43,567 bases of DNA, from contig NZ_PGGC01000072.1 in assembly GCF_002795305.1 (NCBI RefSeq), positions 1 to 43,567 of the forward strand, in the 5' to 3' direction. The position numbers and the translations under genes are program-made. This document shows positions 8,017 through 17,819 of the stretch, piece by piece (within the stretch, counting starts at the first letter, position 1; every line of letters starts with the position of its first letter). Source of the stretch: Aeromonas cavernicola. Lineage in GTDB: Bacteria > Pseudomonadota > Gammaproteobacteria > Enterobacterales > Aeromonadaceae. The notes under the pieces are model-generated. The model was given only the letters and a program-made list of their open reading frames with translations, made no database searches and was not told where the DNA came from.

Positions 8017-8517
8017 ATGAACATGAGCAACACCGAGCGTTTGATCCTGAGTAATCAGTACGACATTCTGGCCAAGTTAAATCCTGAGCAGGCGGCGGTT
8101 TACCAACGGGCCAGCGCCATCATCGAGCGCGGTTACTGTTTGCAAATTCTCGAACTGGAAAAAAGTTTTGGCCATCTGGACCTTACAACATGCCAAGAGG
8201 TGATTGCCACGCTGGAGCTGCATCACGCGCTGGCGATTTCATGGGGTAACTTGGATCTGGTTACTCAGCAAGAGATTAATGCGAGTCGATTGACGTTTAA
8301 CGGCTATAGCCGCAGCCAAGAAAGTGAATTGGCTGACTATGTCTGCTTTTTGCTGGAAGTCGACAAACGCTTCCCTGAGCTGAAATGCCCGTGTGATGAG
8401 CTCTCTAGCGATATCGCCATGCGTGATAAATATCAGCGTATGTTAATGGTATGGCGCCAGTGTCCGCGTCAGTACAAGCTCTCTATTCAGGAGATCCGCA
8501 ATATACTTGCCGCCTGA
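8017..8517 (+). CDS. yfbU: YfbU family protein
   Basis: A 166-residue cytoplasmic protein matching E. coli YfbU along its length: NTERLILSNQYDILAKLNP at the start, IIERGYCLQILELEKSFG, and the C-terminal MLMVWRQCPRQYKLS. All-alpha fold; molecular role not established. The order yfbU-yfbV-ackA-pta is the same as in enterobacteria, though here yfbU and yfbV converge. In-frame starts exist at GTG 8005, ATG 8017 and ATG 8023; 8017 is preferred for its GAGA upstream and for length. Confidence 0.88.
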   Translation: MNMSNTERLILSNQYDILAKLNPEQAAVYQRASAIIERGYCLQILELEKSFGHLDLTTCQEVIATLELHHALAISWGNLDLVTQQEINASRLTFNGYSRSQESELADYVCFLLEVDKRFPELKCPCDELSSDIAMRDKYQRMLMVWRQCPRQYKLSIQEIRNILAA

Positions 8518-8565
8518 ACCAGTTGCCATCGGTGAACGCTGGGTTGTTATCCCGCGTGGTCGATA

Positions 8566-9006
8566 TCATTCATAAAGAAACGATTTATCGAGTTGCTGGA
8601 ACGCCGCTTTTAAGGTGTCAGCTAGCTCTTCATAGCGGGGTTGGGTGACGAGCTGGCGTTGGCCGCCTTGTTTGTTCATTTTGCCGTTGATTTCTCGGTA
8701 CCACTTAGCAAGAGAGGGGGGCAGGCGGGTGTCGGCCCGCTGGCCAAGCCAATAGTAACCTTGCAACGGTAAGCTCAGTAAAAACAGTACAGAGGTGATC
8801 ACGGAGGGCCAATAATGATGCTCGCCAAATTGGAACTGCAGCATGACGCTGAGCACTGCCAGGGCAGGGATGGCTTTGAGGGAAAATTCGGTTGCTTTGA
8901 TCACCCGATTTTCCGGAAACAGCGCATTGAGCTCGGGACGGCGTGGCCAAAGCGTCATATAATGGCGGCCTTGCTGTAATTTAGTTCCAAAAATGTTCAT
9001 GCTCAT
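8566..9006 (-). CDS. yfbV: UPF0208 membrane protein YfbV
   Basis: A 146-residue inner-membrane protein of the YfbV family. It has a conserved N-terminus (FGTKLQQGRHYMTLWPRRPEL) and two hydrophobic stretches at about 43-62 (FSLKAIPALAVLSVML) and 68-88 (YWPSVITSVLFLLSLPLQGY). After these comes YYWLGQRADTRLPPSL, then a polar tail. In E. coli it has been linked to limiting contacts between the Ter macrodomain and its neighbours; that is literature knowledge. GGAGG sits upstream of two nearby ATGs (9006 and 9000), so the exact start is ambiguous by two codons. Divergent from ackA. Confidence 0.9.
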   Translation of the reverse strand: MSMNIFGTKLQQGRHYMTLWPRRPELNALFPENRVIKATEFSLKAIPALAVLSVMLQFQFGEHHYWPSVITSVLFLLSLPLQGYYWLGQRADTRLPPSLAKWYREINGKMNKQGGQRQLVTQPRYEELADTLKAAFQQLDKSFLYE

Positions 9007-9306
9007 ACCACCTCCGAGCGTTTTATGAACGAATAAATAGCAAAACCCAGCGTTAATTTGATTTATAGTAACAAAAGTTGAGCGTAACTTTGTTATTTTT
9101 CAACAATCGGTTATCCTTTGTCCGCCCATTTTTACGTCAATGGTGTGCCGTTACGCTGTCGAGGACGTCTGAATGTAGGGCCTTGTATCACTATACAAGG
9201 GGCGATCAACTATTTGCCAACCCTCGTAAGGATAAGCTGAACGTTTTTGGCTGCGCTTTATCTAGTGCATCCGTTTACACAACCCAATCTGCGATAGGAT
9301 TCATTC
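9007..9306 (+). promoter_or_regulatory. yfbV-ackA divergent intergenic region with two hairpins
   Basis: This 300-base region contains no gene. It holds a near-perfect dyad at about 9069-9094 (TAACAAAAGTT paired with AACTTTGTTA) followed by a T-run. It also holds an 8-bp stem with tetraloop at 9181-9200 (CCTTGTAT/ATACAAGG), placed in what would be the ackA leader. No convincing sigma-70 pair or intact FNR site was found by eye. An AGGA lies about 10 bases before the ackA ATG. Confidence 0.45.
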
Positions 9307-10509
9307 ATGAGTAAGCTGGTTCTTGTTCTTAACTGTGGCAGCTCTTCCCTGAAATTTGCCGTCATTGACGCAACCACTGGTGATGACCTGCTGTCCGGCC
9401 TGGCCGAATGCTTCAACCTCGATGATGCTCGCATCAAGTGGAAGCTCAACGGCGAGAAAGGCAGTGCCGATCTGGGCGCTGGTGCCGCTCACCAAGAGGC
9501 GCTGGACTATATCGTCAACAAGATCCTGCCACTCAACCCAGAGTTAGCTGCCAACCTGTTTGCCATCGGTCACCGTGTGGTGCACGGTGGCGAGAAGTTC
9601 ACCTCCTCTGTGGTGATCACCAGTGAAGTGATTAAGGGCATCGAAGATTGTGCCACCTTGGCTCCGCTGCATAATCCAGCACACCTGATCGGTATCCGTG
9701 CCGCGATGAAGGTCTTCCCGCAGCTGGCTGACAAAAACGTTGCAGTATTCGATACGGCTTTCCACCAGACCATGCCGCAGGAAGCCTTCCTGTACGCCCT
9801 GCCGTACAAGCTTTACCAAGAGAATGGTATTCGTCGCTACGGTATGCACGGCACCAGCCACTACTACATCAGCTTGGAAGCCGCTAAGCAGCTGAATAAA
9901 CCGGTCTCTGAGCTGAACATCATCAACTGCCATCTGGGTAACGGCGGCTCCGTCTGCGCCATCAAAAATGGCCAATCCGTTGATACCTCCATGGGGCTGA
10001 CCCCGCTAGAAGGCTTGGTGATGGGCACGCGTTGCGGTGACATCGACCCGGCCATTATTTTCCATTTGCACGACAATTTGGGCATGAGCGTGGCTGAGAT
10101 CAACACCATGTTGACCAAAGAGTCCGGCCTGCAAGGCTTGACCGAAGTGACCTCAGATTGCCGTTTTGTAGAAGATAACTACGACAGCAAAGAAGAAGCC
10201 AAGCGCGCGATGGACGTTTACTGCTACCGTCTGGCCAAGTACATCGGTGCCTATGCGGCGGCGATGGATGGTCGCCTGGATGCGGTGGTCTTCACCGGTG
10301 GTATTGGTGAAAACTCTGCCCCGATCCGTGAAATGACACTGAACAAGTTGGCGCTGCTGGGCTTTGATGTCGACCACGCGGCCAACTTGGCTGCGCGTTT
10401 TGGCAAAGGGGGCGAGATCTCCAAAGCGGGTTCTACCAAAGCGTTGGTTATCCCAACTAACGAGGAGTGGGTCATTGCCCACGATGCGCTGGCACTGATC
10501 GGCGCTTAA
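9307..10509 (+). CDS. ackA: Acetate kinase
   Basis: A 400-residue ASKHA-fold kinase that interconverts acetyl phosphate plus ADP with acetate plus ATP. Conserved parts are [15 protein letters not shown] at the N-terminus, [11 protein letters not shown], the catalytic Asp in [20 protein letters not shown], the phosphate-clamp Arg in [18 protein letters not shown], and the Glu in [11 protein letters not shown] near the end. Full length for the family. It is followed by pta after 67 bases containing a terminator-like hairpin. The encoded pair gives overflow acetate production and controls acetyl-phosphate levels. Confidence 0.97.
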   Translation: MSKLVLVLNCGSSSLKFAVIDATTGDDLLSGLAECFNLDDARIKWKLNGEKGSADLGAGAAHQEALDYIVNKILPLNPELAANLFAIGHRVVHGGEKFTSSVVITSEVIKGIEDCATLAPLHNPAHLIGIRAAMKVFPQLADKNVAVFDTAFHQTMPQEAFLYALPYKLYQENGIRRYGMHGTSHYYISLEAAKQLNKPVSELNIINCHLGNGGSVCAIKNGQSVDTSMGLTPLEGLVMGTRCGDIDPAIIFHLHDNLGMSVAEINTMLTKESGLQGLTEVTSDCRFVEDNYDSKEEAKRAMDVYCYRLAKYIGAYAAAMDGRLDAVVFTGGIGENSAPIREMTLNKLALLGFDVDHAANLAARFGKGGEISKAGSTKALVIPTNEEWVIAHDALALIGA

Positions 10510-10523
10510 TTAAATTGGCACAG

Positions 10524-10545
10524 GGCCGCCTTTGGGCGGCCTTTT
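10524..10545 (+). terminator. Hairpin plus T-run between ackA and pta
   Basis: A 7-bp GC stem (GGCCGCC at 10524-10530, GGCGGCC at 10535-10541) with a 4-base loop is followed directly by TTTT. It has a textbook intrinsic-terminator shape and should reduce pta expression relative to ackA unless read through. Confidence 0.75.
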
Positions 10546-10576
10546 CCTGATCTTAAAAATGAATAAGGGGTAGAAA

Positions 10577-12730
10577 GTGGCACGCACGATAATGCTTATC
10601 CCAGTCGGCACCGGTGTCGGCGTAACCTCCGTCAGCCTTGGTGTGGTTCGCGCCATGGAACGTCACGGTGTCAATGTCAGTTTTTTCAAACCGGTGGCCC
10701 AACCGCGTCCCGGTGAAAATGGCGCTGAACGCTCCACAGCGGTGATCCGCGCGGCAGGTAATATTAACCCTCCTGAGCCATTTACCCTCTCTTACGCTGA
10801 GAACATGATCAGTGCCAGCAACATCGATATCTTGCTGGAAGAGATCGTGGCGCGCTTTGAAGAGCATGTGAAAGCGAGCAGCGCTGAAGTGCTGGTTATC
10901 GAAGGGATGGTGCCGACGGATAAGCAGCCCTTTGCTAACAAACTGAACTATGACGTTGCCAAGGCGCTGGACGCCGATATGGTATTCGTGACCCATCCTG
11001 GCCACGACTCTAGCCAGAAGCTCAAAGAGCGTATCGAGCTGGCGTGCTCCAACTTTGGGGGGGTCAATAATCCCCGTATCGTCGGATGTGTCATCAATAA
11101 GGTGGGTGCGCCGGTTGACGAACATGGCGTGACTCGCCCTGATCTGACGGAAATGTTCGAAGCGCATCACCATGCCTCTGATGCCGCCCACAATCTGGAA
11201 GTGCTGCAAGTATTTGGTAAGAGCCCACTGCGCATTCTCGGCTGCATTCCTTGGAATACCCAGCTGATCGCCCCGCGCGCCAAGGATCTGGCCAAGCATC
11301 TGGCCGCCAAGATCCTGCACAAAGGCGAACTCGATAGCCGCCGCCTGCAAACCGTGACCTTCTGTGCTCGCTCCATCCACAACATGATCGAGCACTTCCG
11401 CCCCGGCAGTTTGCTGGTGACCTCTGGTGATCGCTCCGATGTCATCGTTTCAGCGTGCCTCTCTGCCATGAATGGCGTCAAGTTAGGGGCTCTGCTGCTG
11501 ACCGGCAACTACCACCCAGAGCCTCAGGTGATGGCCTTGTGTCAGCAGGCGATGGCCACCGGTCTGCCGATCATGATCACGGGTACCAATACCTGGCAAA
11601 CTGCGGTTAGCCTGCAAAATTTCAACGTCGATATCCCAGAAGATGATCGGGAGCGAATTGAGTTGGTGCAGGACTATGTCGCGGGCCATGTTGATAAGCA
11701 CTGGATTGAGTCCCTGACTGTTAGCTCGACCCGTTCCCGTCGCTTGAGCCCGCCCGCATTCCGTTATCAGCTGACCGAGTTGGCTCGCCAGGCCAACAAG
11801 CGGGTGGTGCTGCCGGAAGGGGAAGAGCCACGGACCATCAAAGCAGCCGCTATCTGTGCTGAGCGCGGCATTGCTCGCCCGGTTTTGTTGGGTAACCCAG
11901 ATGAGATTCGCCGAGTAGCAGAGCAGCAGGGGGTCATGTTGACGGACCGCGTCGAGATCATCGATCCCGTGGCGGTACGTGAGCGTTATGTACCACGTCT
12001 GGTCGAGCTGCGTAAGAGCAAGGGGATGACCGAAGTGGTCGCCCGCGAGCAGCTGGAAGACAACGTGGTGTTGGGCACCATGATGCTGGAACGTAACGAG
12101 GTCGATGGCTTGGTCTCTGGGGCGGTGCACACCACGGCCAACACCATCCGTCCGCCGATGCAGATCATCAAGACGGCGCCGGGCTCTTCCTTGATTTCGT
12201 CGATTTTCTTCATGCTGTTGCCAGACCAAGTGCTGGTCTATGGCGACTGCGCCATCAACCCCGATCCCACTGCCGAGCAGTTGGCCGAGATCGCCATTCA
12301 ATCCGCTGATTCGGCGACTGCGTTTGGTATCGAGCCTCGGGTGGCGATGATCTCTTACTCCACTGGCACCTCTGGCGCCGGTGCGGATGTGGATAAGGTG
12401 CGTGAAGCCACTGCGCTGGCCAAAGCTAAGCGTCCGGACCTCATCATTGATGGCCCGCTGCAGTACGATGCGGCCATTATGGAGAACGTGGCCAAGTCGA
12501 AGGCGCCGAACTCCCCTGTGGCGGGTAAAGCGACGGTGTTTGTGTTCCCCGACCTGAACACCGGCAACACCACCTATAAAGCGGTGCAACGTTCTGCGGA
12601 GTTGGTCTCTATCGGTCCAATGCTGCAAGGGATGCGTAAGCCGGTTAACGATCTTTCCCGTGGGGCGTTGGTCGATGACATCGTCTATACCATTGCGCTG
12701 ACAGGGATTCAGGCCGCGCAAGCGGAGTAA
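10577..12730 (+). CDS. pta: Phosphate acetyltransferase (long form)
   Basis: A 717-residue enzyme that converts acetyl-CoA and phosphate to acetyl phosphate and CoA. It is the long three-part form: an N-terminal P-loop-like domain ([18 protein letters not shown], about 1-220), a DRTGG regulatory domain (about 225-345), and the C-terminal catalytic PTA domain (from about 390, [18 protein letters not shown], with [16 protein letters not shown] and [10 protein letters not shown]). The start is GTG; GGGGTAGAAA precedes it and an ATG six codons later is less like the family N-terminus. Downstream of ackA. Confidence 0.96.
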   Translation: MARTIMLIPVGTGVGVTSVSLGVVRAMERHGVNVSFFKPVAQPRPGENGAERSTAVIRAAGNINPPEPFTLSYAENMISASNIDILLEEIVARFEEHVKASSAEVLVIEGMVPTDKQPFANKLNYDVAKALDADMVFVTHPGHDSSQKLKERIELACSNFGGVNNPRIVGCVINKVGAPVDEHGVTRPDLTEMFEAHHHASDAAHNLEVLQVFGKSPLRILGCIPWNTQLIAPRAKDLAKHLAAKILHKGELDSRRLQTVTFCARSIHNMIEHFRPGSLLVTSGDRSDVIVSACLSAMNGVKLGALLLTGNYHPEPQVMALCQQAMATGLPIMITGTNTWQTAVSLQNFNVDIPEDDRERIELVQDYVAGHVDKHWIESLTVSSTRSRRLSPPAFRYQLTELARQANKRVVLPEGEEPRTIKAAAICAERGIARPVLLGNPDEIRRVAEQQGVMLTDRVEIIDPVAVRERYVPRLVELRKSKGMTEVVAREQLEDNVVLGTMMLERNEVDGLVSGAVHTTANTIRPPMQIIKTAPGSSLISSIFFMLLPDQVLVYGDCAINPDPTAEQLAEIAIQSADSATAFGIEPRVAMISYSTGTSGAGADVDKVREATALAKAKRPDLIIDGPLQYDAAIMENVAKSKAPNSPVAGKATVFVFPDLNTGNTTYKAVQRSAELVSIGPMLQGMRKPVNDLSRGALVDDIVYTIALTGIQAAQAE

Positions 12731-12752
12731 TTTGCCCACGCAATAGACCTTA

Positions 12753-12783
12753 AGCAGTTCACCATGGGTGAGCTGCTTTTTTA
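12753..12783 (+). terminator. pta terminator
   Basis: An 11-bp stem with one G-T pair (AGCAGTTCACC at 12753-12763, GGTGAGCTGCT at 12767-12777) is followed by six Ts. It lies 23 bases after the pta stop. Confidence 0.85.
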
Positions 12784-12930
12784 TTACCTGTTTGGTGGGA
12801 CAACCATCAGCGATAGCGGTGCTGCTCCATCAGCACGGGTTTATTGTTTGATTAAGGAAGCGAGATATTGGGCCACTTAGTCTATGTGGCTGTGGCAACA
12901 ACGACGAGCTGTTGAGGCCGATAGAAGTGT

Positions 12931-12970
12931 TCAAAAACAACATGCCGTTCAGGGTACTAAACGGCATGTT
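12931..12970 (-). terminator. erpA terminator
   Basis: An 11-bp stem (AACATGCCGTT at 12939-12949, AACGGCATGTT at 12960-12970) is followed on the minus strand by GTTTTTG. It lies 22 bases after the erpA stop codon. Confidence 0.75.
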
Positions 12971-12992
12971 TTATGGTAGGGCAGGGGCTAGT

Positions 12993-13343
12993 TTAGATTG
13001 AAAAGCTAGAGCCGCAGCCACAGGTGGTCGTGGCATTGGGGTTGGTGACTGTGAAACGGGAACCTTCTAGCCCTTCGGTATAATCGACGTTACCACCGAC
13101 CAGATACTGCAGGCTCATCGGATCAACGACCATGGTCACCCCATTTTTCTCGACTACGGTGTCACCATCGTTGATTTTTTCATCAAAGGTAAAGCCGTAT
13201 TGGAAACCGGAGCAGCCCCCACCGGTAATGTAAACCCGCAGCTTGAGCTGGGGATTATCTTCTTCGGTGATCAGGGTCTTCACCTTATTAGCTGCTGCAT
13301 CCGTCATCTGGATTGGCAAGGGGGCTTCTGCTACTGCGCTCAT
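12993..13343 (-). CDS. erpA: Iron-sulfur cluster insertion protein ErpA
   Basis: A 116-residue A-type carrier that delivers Fe-S clusters to target apoproteins, including the isoprenoid enzymes IspG and IspH in E. coli. The three cluster ligands are visible: Cys44 in [11 protein letters not shown], and Cys108 and Cys110 in the C-terminal CGCGSSFSI. The start chosen is [10 protein letters not shown]: it gives the family length and has GAGG six bases before it; the frame stays open 13 codons upstream but without family similarity. It follows the DUF6776 gene by 75 bases on the same strand. Confidence 0.95.
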   Translation of the reverse strand: MSAVAEAPLPIQMTDAAANKVKTLITEEDNPQLKLRVYITGGGCSGFQYGFTFDEKINDGDTVVEKNGVTMVVDPMSLQYLVGGNVDYTEGLEGSRFTVTNPNATTTCGCGSSFSI

Positions 13344-13418
13344 CACGGACCTCATGACCATTGAAACTGCGAAATTATCCAATACCTGACCATTTAGTTC
13401 AAGTATTCACCTAGGCGC

Positions 13419-14114
13419 TCACTCTTCTGCGGCTGTGACAGCGGCAGGCGTCGCCATCGATGGCTTGAGTAAGTCACCCCATTCAGCCATTAATTCCTGG
13501 GCGGGTTGGCGGCCCTCTTTGTTAATAGTGATGCGAACTCGGTCAGGCACAAAACCAGGCGGTAATTGCCAGTTTCCTTCCAGCAGTTGAAAGTAGCGCA
13601 AGGCATAACGCCAATCGCCAACCGTCATCCCTAGGTCCCGTCCACTCAGGGTTTTAGCCTGGTTTTCTAGGCTGCCTTCCACGCGGATCTGGACTTGGCC
13701 ACGAAACAGTTCGCGCTGTTTAGCCGGCTGTGTCAGCGAGAGACGATAGTGAAAGCGTCCGGGAATGCTGGTCTCTTGAAGAGTAAGGTTATCGATGACA
13801 ACCCCGACCTGTTGACTGGTTGGCCGCATAATCCGTTCGAAAAAAGCGAGCTGGCGCTTGAGCTCTTGAACTTGAGATTCTTGGCTTTTTAGGGTTTGTT
13901 GTAGCTGCTCAAATGCGGCTTGTTGGGTGGTGACTTGAGTCTCTTTGACACCAAGATCGGTTTTGAGCTGGCCAATCGCCTTGCTTTGGCGCTCCAACGC
14001 TTCTTGTTGTACTACCAGCAAACTACTGTGAGCCAGTTCTTGTCGATTACCGGCAAAGTAACCCAGTAGTCCACCGATAGCTAACATCGCCAATAACTTC
14101 AATGAATTGGACAT
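13419..14114 (-). CDS. DUF6776 family membrane-anchored coiled-coil protein
   Basis: A 231-residue protein with one N-terminal hydrophobic anchor (LLAMLAIGGLLGYFAG, about 7-22). A long coiled coil follows (about 30-95, rich in Gln, Glu, Leu and Lys), then a beta-rich domain to about 210 with VVIDNLTLQETSIPGRFHYRL and VGDWRYALRYFQLLEG. It resembles the DUF6776 proteins found upstream of erpA or near polymerising-protein genes in gammaproteobacteria. The function is unknown; the shape suggests a periplasmic structural or scaffold role, which is inference. Confidence 0.7.
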   Translation of the reverse strand: MSNSLKLLAMLAIGGLLGYFAGNRQELAHSSLLVVQQEALERQSKAIGQLKTDLGVKETQVTTQQAAFEQLQQTLKSQESQVQELKRQLAFFERIMRPTSQQVGVVIDNLTLQETSIPGRFHYRLSLTQPAKQRELFRGQVQIRVEGSLENQAKTLSGRDLGMTVGDWRYALRYFQLLEGNWQLPPGFVPDRVRITINKEGRQPAQELMAEWGDLLKPSMATPAAVTAAEE

Positions 14115-14227
14115 AGCCCCTCTCTTATCCCTTGGCCCTAAGCACAGGCAACGCCGTTATGTTCACTATACCCGCCTAGCTTAAAAGATGGCGACTTGTT
14201 GCTAATGAGTGGGAGAGGTGGTTAGCA

Positions 14228-14254
14228 AACAGGCCACCATGTTGGTGGCCTGTT
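14228..14254. terminator. Hairpin after the DUF2860 gene
   Basis: A 12-bp perfect stem (AACAGGCCACCA at 14228-14239, TGGTGGCCTGTT at 14243-14254) with a 3-base loop lies 26 bases beyond the DUF2860 stop. No strong T-run follows on the minus strand. Confidence 0.5.
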
Positions 14255-14279
14255 GGTATCAGGATGGTGCGGTGGCGCA

Positions 14280-15260
14280 TTAGAAGGCGTACAGCAGCCC
14301 AGTGCTGAACAGCGTAGCCTCTGTGTCGTAGAAGCCGATGTCTGAATCAGATTTGGTGTAGCCAGCAGTGAAGGTGGCAGAAAGGGGCTCTACACCGAAC
14401 AATCGGTGCCAGAAGAAGGTGCCACCCAAGGCAAACTCATCAGAGTCAGCTTTCTGACTGAATAATGGGTTGGCTTCATCATATTTGGTCTGGCCGAGGT
14501 AAACGTTACTGACAAACGACCATTGGGAGGCACGTTTGGCATACGTCAACTGCACGCCGTTGCTTTTGTAGCTCTGGGCGCGGCCATCTAGGTCGGCTTC
14601 GCGGTAGATAAAGGCTGGCACCAGTGTTTGGCTGGGTGCAATGTCCCATTTGTAGGAGAGGTCAAACGCGTGCATTTTACCGTTACGATCCAGGAGTGCT
14701 TCATAACCAGTGCCTTGGCCGCTGCGCTCTTCATCGACTTCAATGTTGCGGGTGGTGAGACTGGTAAAGAAGTTGCTACCCCAGATGCCATCCCAAGAAA
14801 AACGAACCCCTGTCGACTTGATGTCTGTCGCTTGGCGCTCGTTCATTCGATCAAATGGGTTGCTCCACCCTTCGATAGGCAGGGCGCTAAATACAAAAGA
14901 GCCAGCGACGATGCCCTTGTCGCTCATTTCCTGCCGGATCCCGAGCTGTTGGGTAAAATCGAAGCGAATGGCGTCCTGAATGAGGTTGCCGAGGAACACC
15001 TGAGTGCGGGTATCGGCAAAGGTGTAACGAATGTCCGCATTAATCAGGGGGCTCACGCTGGAGGTGCTATCCGCATTACCTAAGTCATTGATGCGGGCAT
15101 TTTTATCATCACCACTGTAAAAATTGGATTCGTAATTGATGACGTTGACGCCGCCAAGCAGAGAACCAGACCAGCCTGACGTTTTGGGGATCTGGCCTAA
15201 GTCAGCATAAGCACTATTAGCAATCAGTAATCCCACACCAAGCAGGGTAATGTGACGCAT
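14280..15260 (-). CDS. DUF2860 family outer-membrane beta-barrel protein
   Basis: A 326-residue exported protein with signal peptide MRHITLLGVGLLIANSAYA. The mature part is almost all amphipathic beta strands and ends in LLYAF, an aromatic C-terminal signal of the kind read by the Bam complex. It matches the DUF2860 family of Vibrio and Aeromonas outer-membrane proteins in length and in features such as SGSLLGGVNVINYESNF. Its substrate or function is not known to me. The start is chosen for the signal peptide and an AGGAG site; 22 upstream in-frame codons look non-coding. Divergent from arcB. Confidence 0.8.
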   Translation of the reverse strand: MRHITLLGVGLLIANSAYADLGQIPKTSGWSGSLLGGVNVINYESNFYSGDDKNARINDLGNADSTSSVSPLINADIRYTFADTRTQVFLGNLIQDAIRFDFTQQLGIRQEMSDKGIVAGSFVFSALPIEGWSNPFDRMNERQATDIKSTGVRFSWDGIWGSNFFTSLTTRNIEVDEERSGQGTGYEALLDRNGKMHAFDLSYKWDIAPSQTLVPAFIYREADLDGRAQSYKSNGVQLTYAKRASQWSFVSNVYLGQTKYDEANPLFSQKADSDEFALGGTFFWHRLFGVEPLSATFTAGYTKSDSDIGFYDTEATLFSTGLLYAF

Positions 15261-15465
15261 CAGATAGCTCCTAATTAAACGGGGGTGAATGTGGCCGAAA
15301 TTATAGGTGGCAAGCCTTAATGGCAACTGACTGAAGTTCCATACGCTATCTTACTCATTTCATATGCTTTTTCTAAACATTAATAAATTAAGTCGGGCCG
15401 AGGAACGCGAATTCATGGTGTGGTACTGGTATTCTGTCGTGCGGATATCGGGAGAAAATAACAAG

Positions 15466-17778
15466 ATGAAACAGATTAAGTCTTGGGCACAATATTACGT
15501 CGACCTCATGACCAAGCTTGGCTTGGTGCGTTTTAGCATGCTCCTCGCGGCGGCAATTATCATCCTAGCGGTCGCTATTCAGATGGGGGTGACCCTTTTT
15601 CTACGCGGTAACGTCGATATTATCGATTTTGTGCGCTCGGTATTTTTTGGACTATTAGTGACGCCTTGGGCTGTCTATTTTCTCTCTATTGTGGTGGACC
15701 AGCTAGAGGATTCTCGTCAGCGGCTTAGCCGCATGGTGCGCAAGTTACAAGATATGCGGGAGCGAGACTTGGAGCTTAATAGCCAGTTGCAAGAAAATGT
15801 CAGTCGCCTCAATGCCCAGATTGCTGAAACCAATCGGGCTGAGAGCTTACGGTTGCAAGCGATTGAAGACCTCGAAAATGAGGTGTTTCAGCGAGAAAAA
15901 GCCCAGCTGCATTTGGGGGAACGCACCGCATTACTCCGTTCTTTTATCGATTGCTCACCGGATCTGGTTTATTACCGCAATGAAGCTGAGCAGTTCTCAG
16001 GTTGTAATCGGGCCATGGAGGCGTTGACCGGTAAGACGGAAGCAGAGCTTATCGGGTTAACTCCGTTTGATGTCTACAAACAAGATATTGCAAATAAAGT
16101 CGTAGAGACGGATAAGCAGGTTTTTAGCAGCAATGAGTCCCTTACCTACGAGCAGTGGTTAGAGTATCCCGACGGGCGCAAGGCTTACTTTGAATTGCGT
16201 AAAGTCCCCTTCTTTGATCGCTTTGGTAAGCGACTCGGCTTGCTTGGATTTGGCCGCGATATTACCGAGCGCAAGCAATACCAAGATAAGTTAGAGAAAG
16301 CGAGTCGTGATAAAACCACGTTTATCTCAACGATAAGCCACGAGCTGCGCACGCCACTCAACGGAATTGTTGGCTTAAGTCGGATGCTGATGGATACCCA
16401 GCTTGATCCTACCCAGCGGCAGCAACTCACCACCATCCACCTGAGTGCGGTGACCTTGGGTAATATTTTTAATGACATCATCGATCTGGACAAACTCGAC
16501 CGCCGCAGATTGGAAATTGCGACCACGCCAATGGACCTACCTGCGTTTCTCGATGAGTTAGAAACCCTGTCGCGCATTCAGGCGCAGCAAAAAGGGCTGT
16601 ATCTTCATTTCGATAGAGATGGCGACATGCCGCAATGGGTGATTGCAGATGGCACTCGTTTACGGCAAGTGCTGTGGAATTTGGTGGGTAACGCCGTCAA
16701 ATTCACCGATGAGGGGGGCGTCACGGTGCGCTGCTTGGCTCATCCAAGTGATACCCCTGGCAAATTAGCGCTGCACTTTGAGGTGGAAGATACCGGAATG
16801 GGGATTCCACCTGCGCAGCAGGAGAAAATCTTCGCGATGTACTACCAAGTGCCCGGCAAAACCCATGCAACAGGGACTGGGATTGGGCTGGCGGTTGCTC
16901 GTCAGTTAGTGCAAGCGATGGGGGGACAACTGTATGTGGATAGCGATGTCGGGGAGGGCGCTTGTTTTACCACTGAGCTGGACGTCGCCTATGCCGAGCC
17001 GCTCCCGCCAGAGCAGGATGAGGTGATGTCACCGCTTGATATCTTGCTAGTGGAGGACGTAGAGCTCAACGTAACGGTTGCTTGTGCGTTGCTCAACAAG
17101 CTTGGCCACCACGTGCAAGTCGCCCGTGATGGCACCCAAGCGTTAGCCATGGCTAACCCAGATGATTTTGATCTCATTTTGCTCGATATCCAGCTGCCAG
17201 ACATGACGGGGTTTGATGTCGCGACAGCGCTGTTGGCGCGCTACGGCGACAGCCTGCCACCGATGGTGGCGCTCACCGCTAATGCCACCGGCGATCGTCA
17301 GTATTATCGAGACCGCGGGATGCAAGATGTGATCAACAAGCCACTCGGATCGAAAGCGGTGCGTGAGGTGATTGGCCATCTGTTTGCCGATTTGGCCACT
17401 GATCACGCTGCTGAGTACGCTGATGAGGCGGGTCAAGATGAGTGGCTCGATTTACCTTTCCTGACCGATTATGCCGCAACCGTTGGTAAGTCGACCTTGT
17501 TATCGAGTGTCGATCTGTTCGAGAAAATGATCCCTGATTACATGGCGGTGCTTGATTCCAACATGATGGCGAAGGACCAAGCGGGGGTCGTTGAAGAAGC
17601 TCATAAGATCAAAGGTGCGGTGGGCTCTATTGGCCTACGCCGTTTGCAGCAGACCGCACAGCTGATCCAGAGCCCAGATCACCCAGCGTGGTGGGAAAAT
17701 GTAGAAGATTGGATTGAGACACTTCGCCGAGAGTGCCCTGGGGATGTTGCCCGTTTACGACGCTGGTTAGGTGCTTAA
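15466..17778 (+). CDS. arcB: Aerobic respiration control sensor kinase ArcB
   Basis: A 770-residue tripartite hybrid kinase that phosphorylates ArcA under low oxygen, sensing quinone redox state. Order: two TM segments (about 24-75), a cytoplasmic leucine-rich coiled coil (about 80-145), PAS (about 150-272), HisKA with His292 in ISHELRTPLNG, HATPase (NLVGNAVKFT, DTGMGIP, GTGIGLAVA), a receiver with Asp574 in LLDIQLPDMTG, and HPt with His713 in AHKIKGAVGS. These match E. coli H292, D576 and H717. Of the two E. coli redox cysteines, Cys180 is present (FSGCNRAM) but position 241 is Tyr (DGRKAYFEL). An additional Cys163 is present. The start is the ATG of MKQIKSWAQYYVD; the longer open frame upstream is not family-like. 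dgt follows after 41 bases. Confidence 0.96.
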   Translation: MKQIKSWAQYYVDLMTKLGLVRFSMLLAAAIIILAVAIQMGVTLFLRGNVDIIDFVRSVFFGLLVTPWAVYFLSIVVDQLEDSRQRLSRMVRKLQDMRERDLELNSQLQENVSRLNAQIAETNRAESLRLQAIEDLENEVFQREKAQLHLGERTALLRSFIDCSPDLVYYRNEAEQFSGCNRAMEALTGKTEAELIGLTPFDVYKQDIANKVVETDKQVFSSNESLTYEQWLEYPDGRKAYFELRKVPFFDRFGKRLGLLGFGRDITERKQYQDKLEKASRDKTTFISTISHELRTPLNGIVGLSRMLMDTQLDPTQRQQLTTIHLSAVTLGNIFNDIIDLDKLDRRRLEIATTPMDLPAFLDELETLSRIQAQQKGLYLHFDRDGDMPQWVIADGTRLRQVLWNLVGNAVKFTDEGGVTVRCLAHPSDTPGKLALHFEVEDTGMGIPPAQQEKIFAMYYQVPGKTHATGTGIGLAVARQLVQAMGGQLYVDSDVGEGACFTTELDVAYAEPLPPEQDEVMSPLDILLVEDVELNVTVACALLNKLGHHVQVARDGTQALAMANPDDFDLILLDIQLPDMTGFDVATALLARYGDSLPPMVALTANATGDRQYYRDRGMQDVINKPLGSKAVREVIGHLFADLATDHAAEYADEAGQDEWLDLPFLTDYAATVGKSTLLSSVDLFEKMIPDYMAVLDSNMMAKDQAGVVEEAHKIKGAVGSIGLRRLQQTAQLIQSPDHPAWWENVEDWIETLRRECPGDVARLRRWLGA

Positions 17779-17819
17779 GCCCTTGGATCGCACCATTACG
17801 ACGGGTAAGGAGTTGCCAT

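Noticed and set aside
9057-9070. FNR-like half site TTGAT upstream of ackA
   Set aside because: The second half (AGTAA) matches ATCAA at only three of five positions.
11483-12739. 418-codon open frame antisense to pta
   Set aside because: It is a mirror of high-GC pta coding sequence, full of Arg/His/Gln with no domain and no ribosome site; pta is unmistakable.
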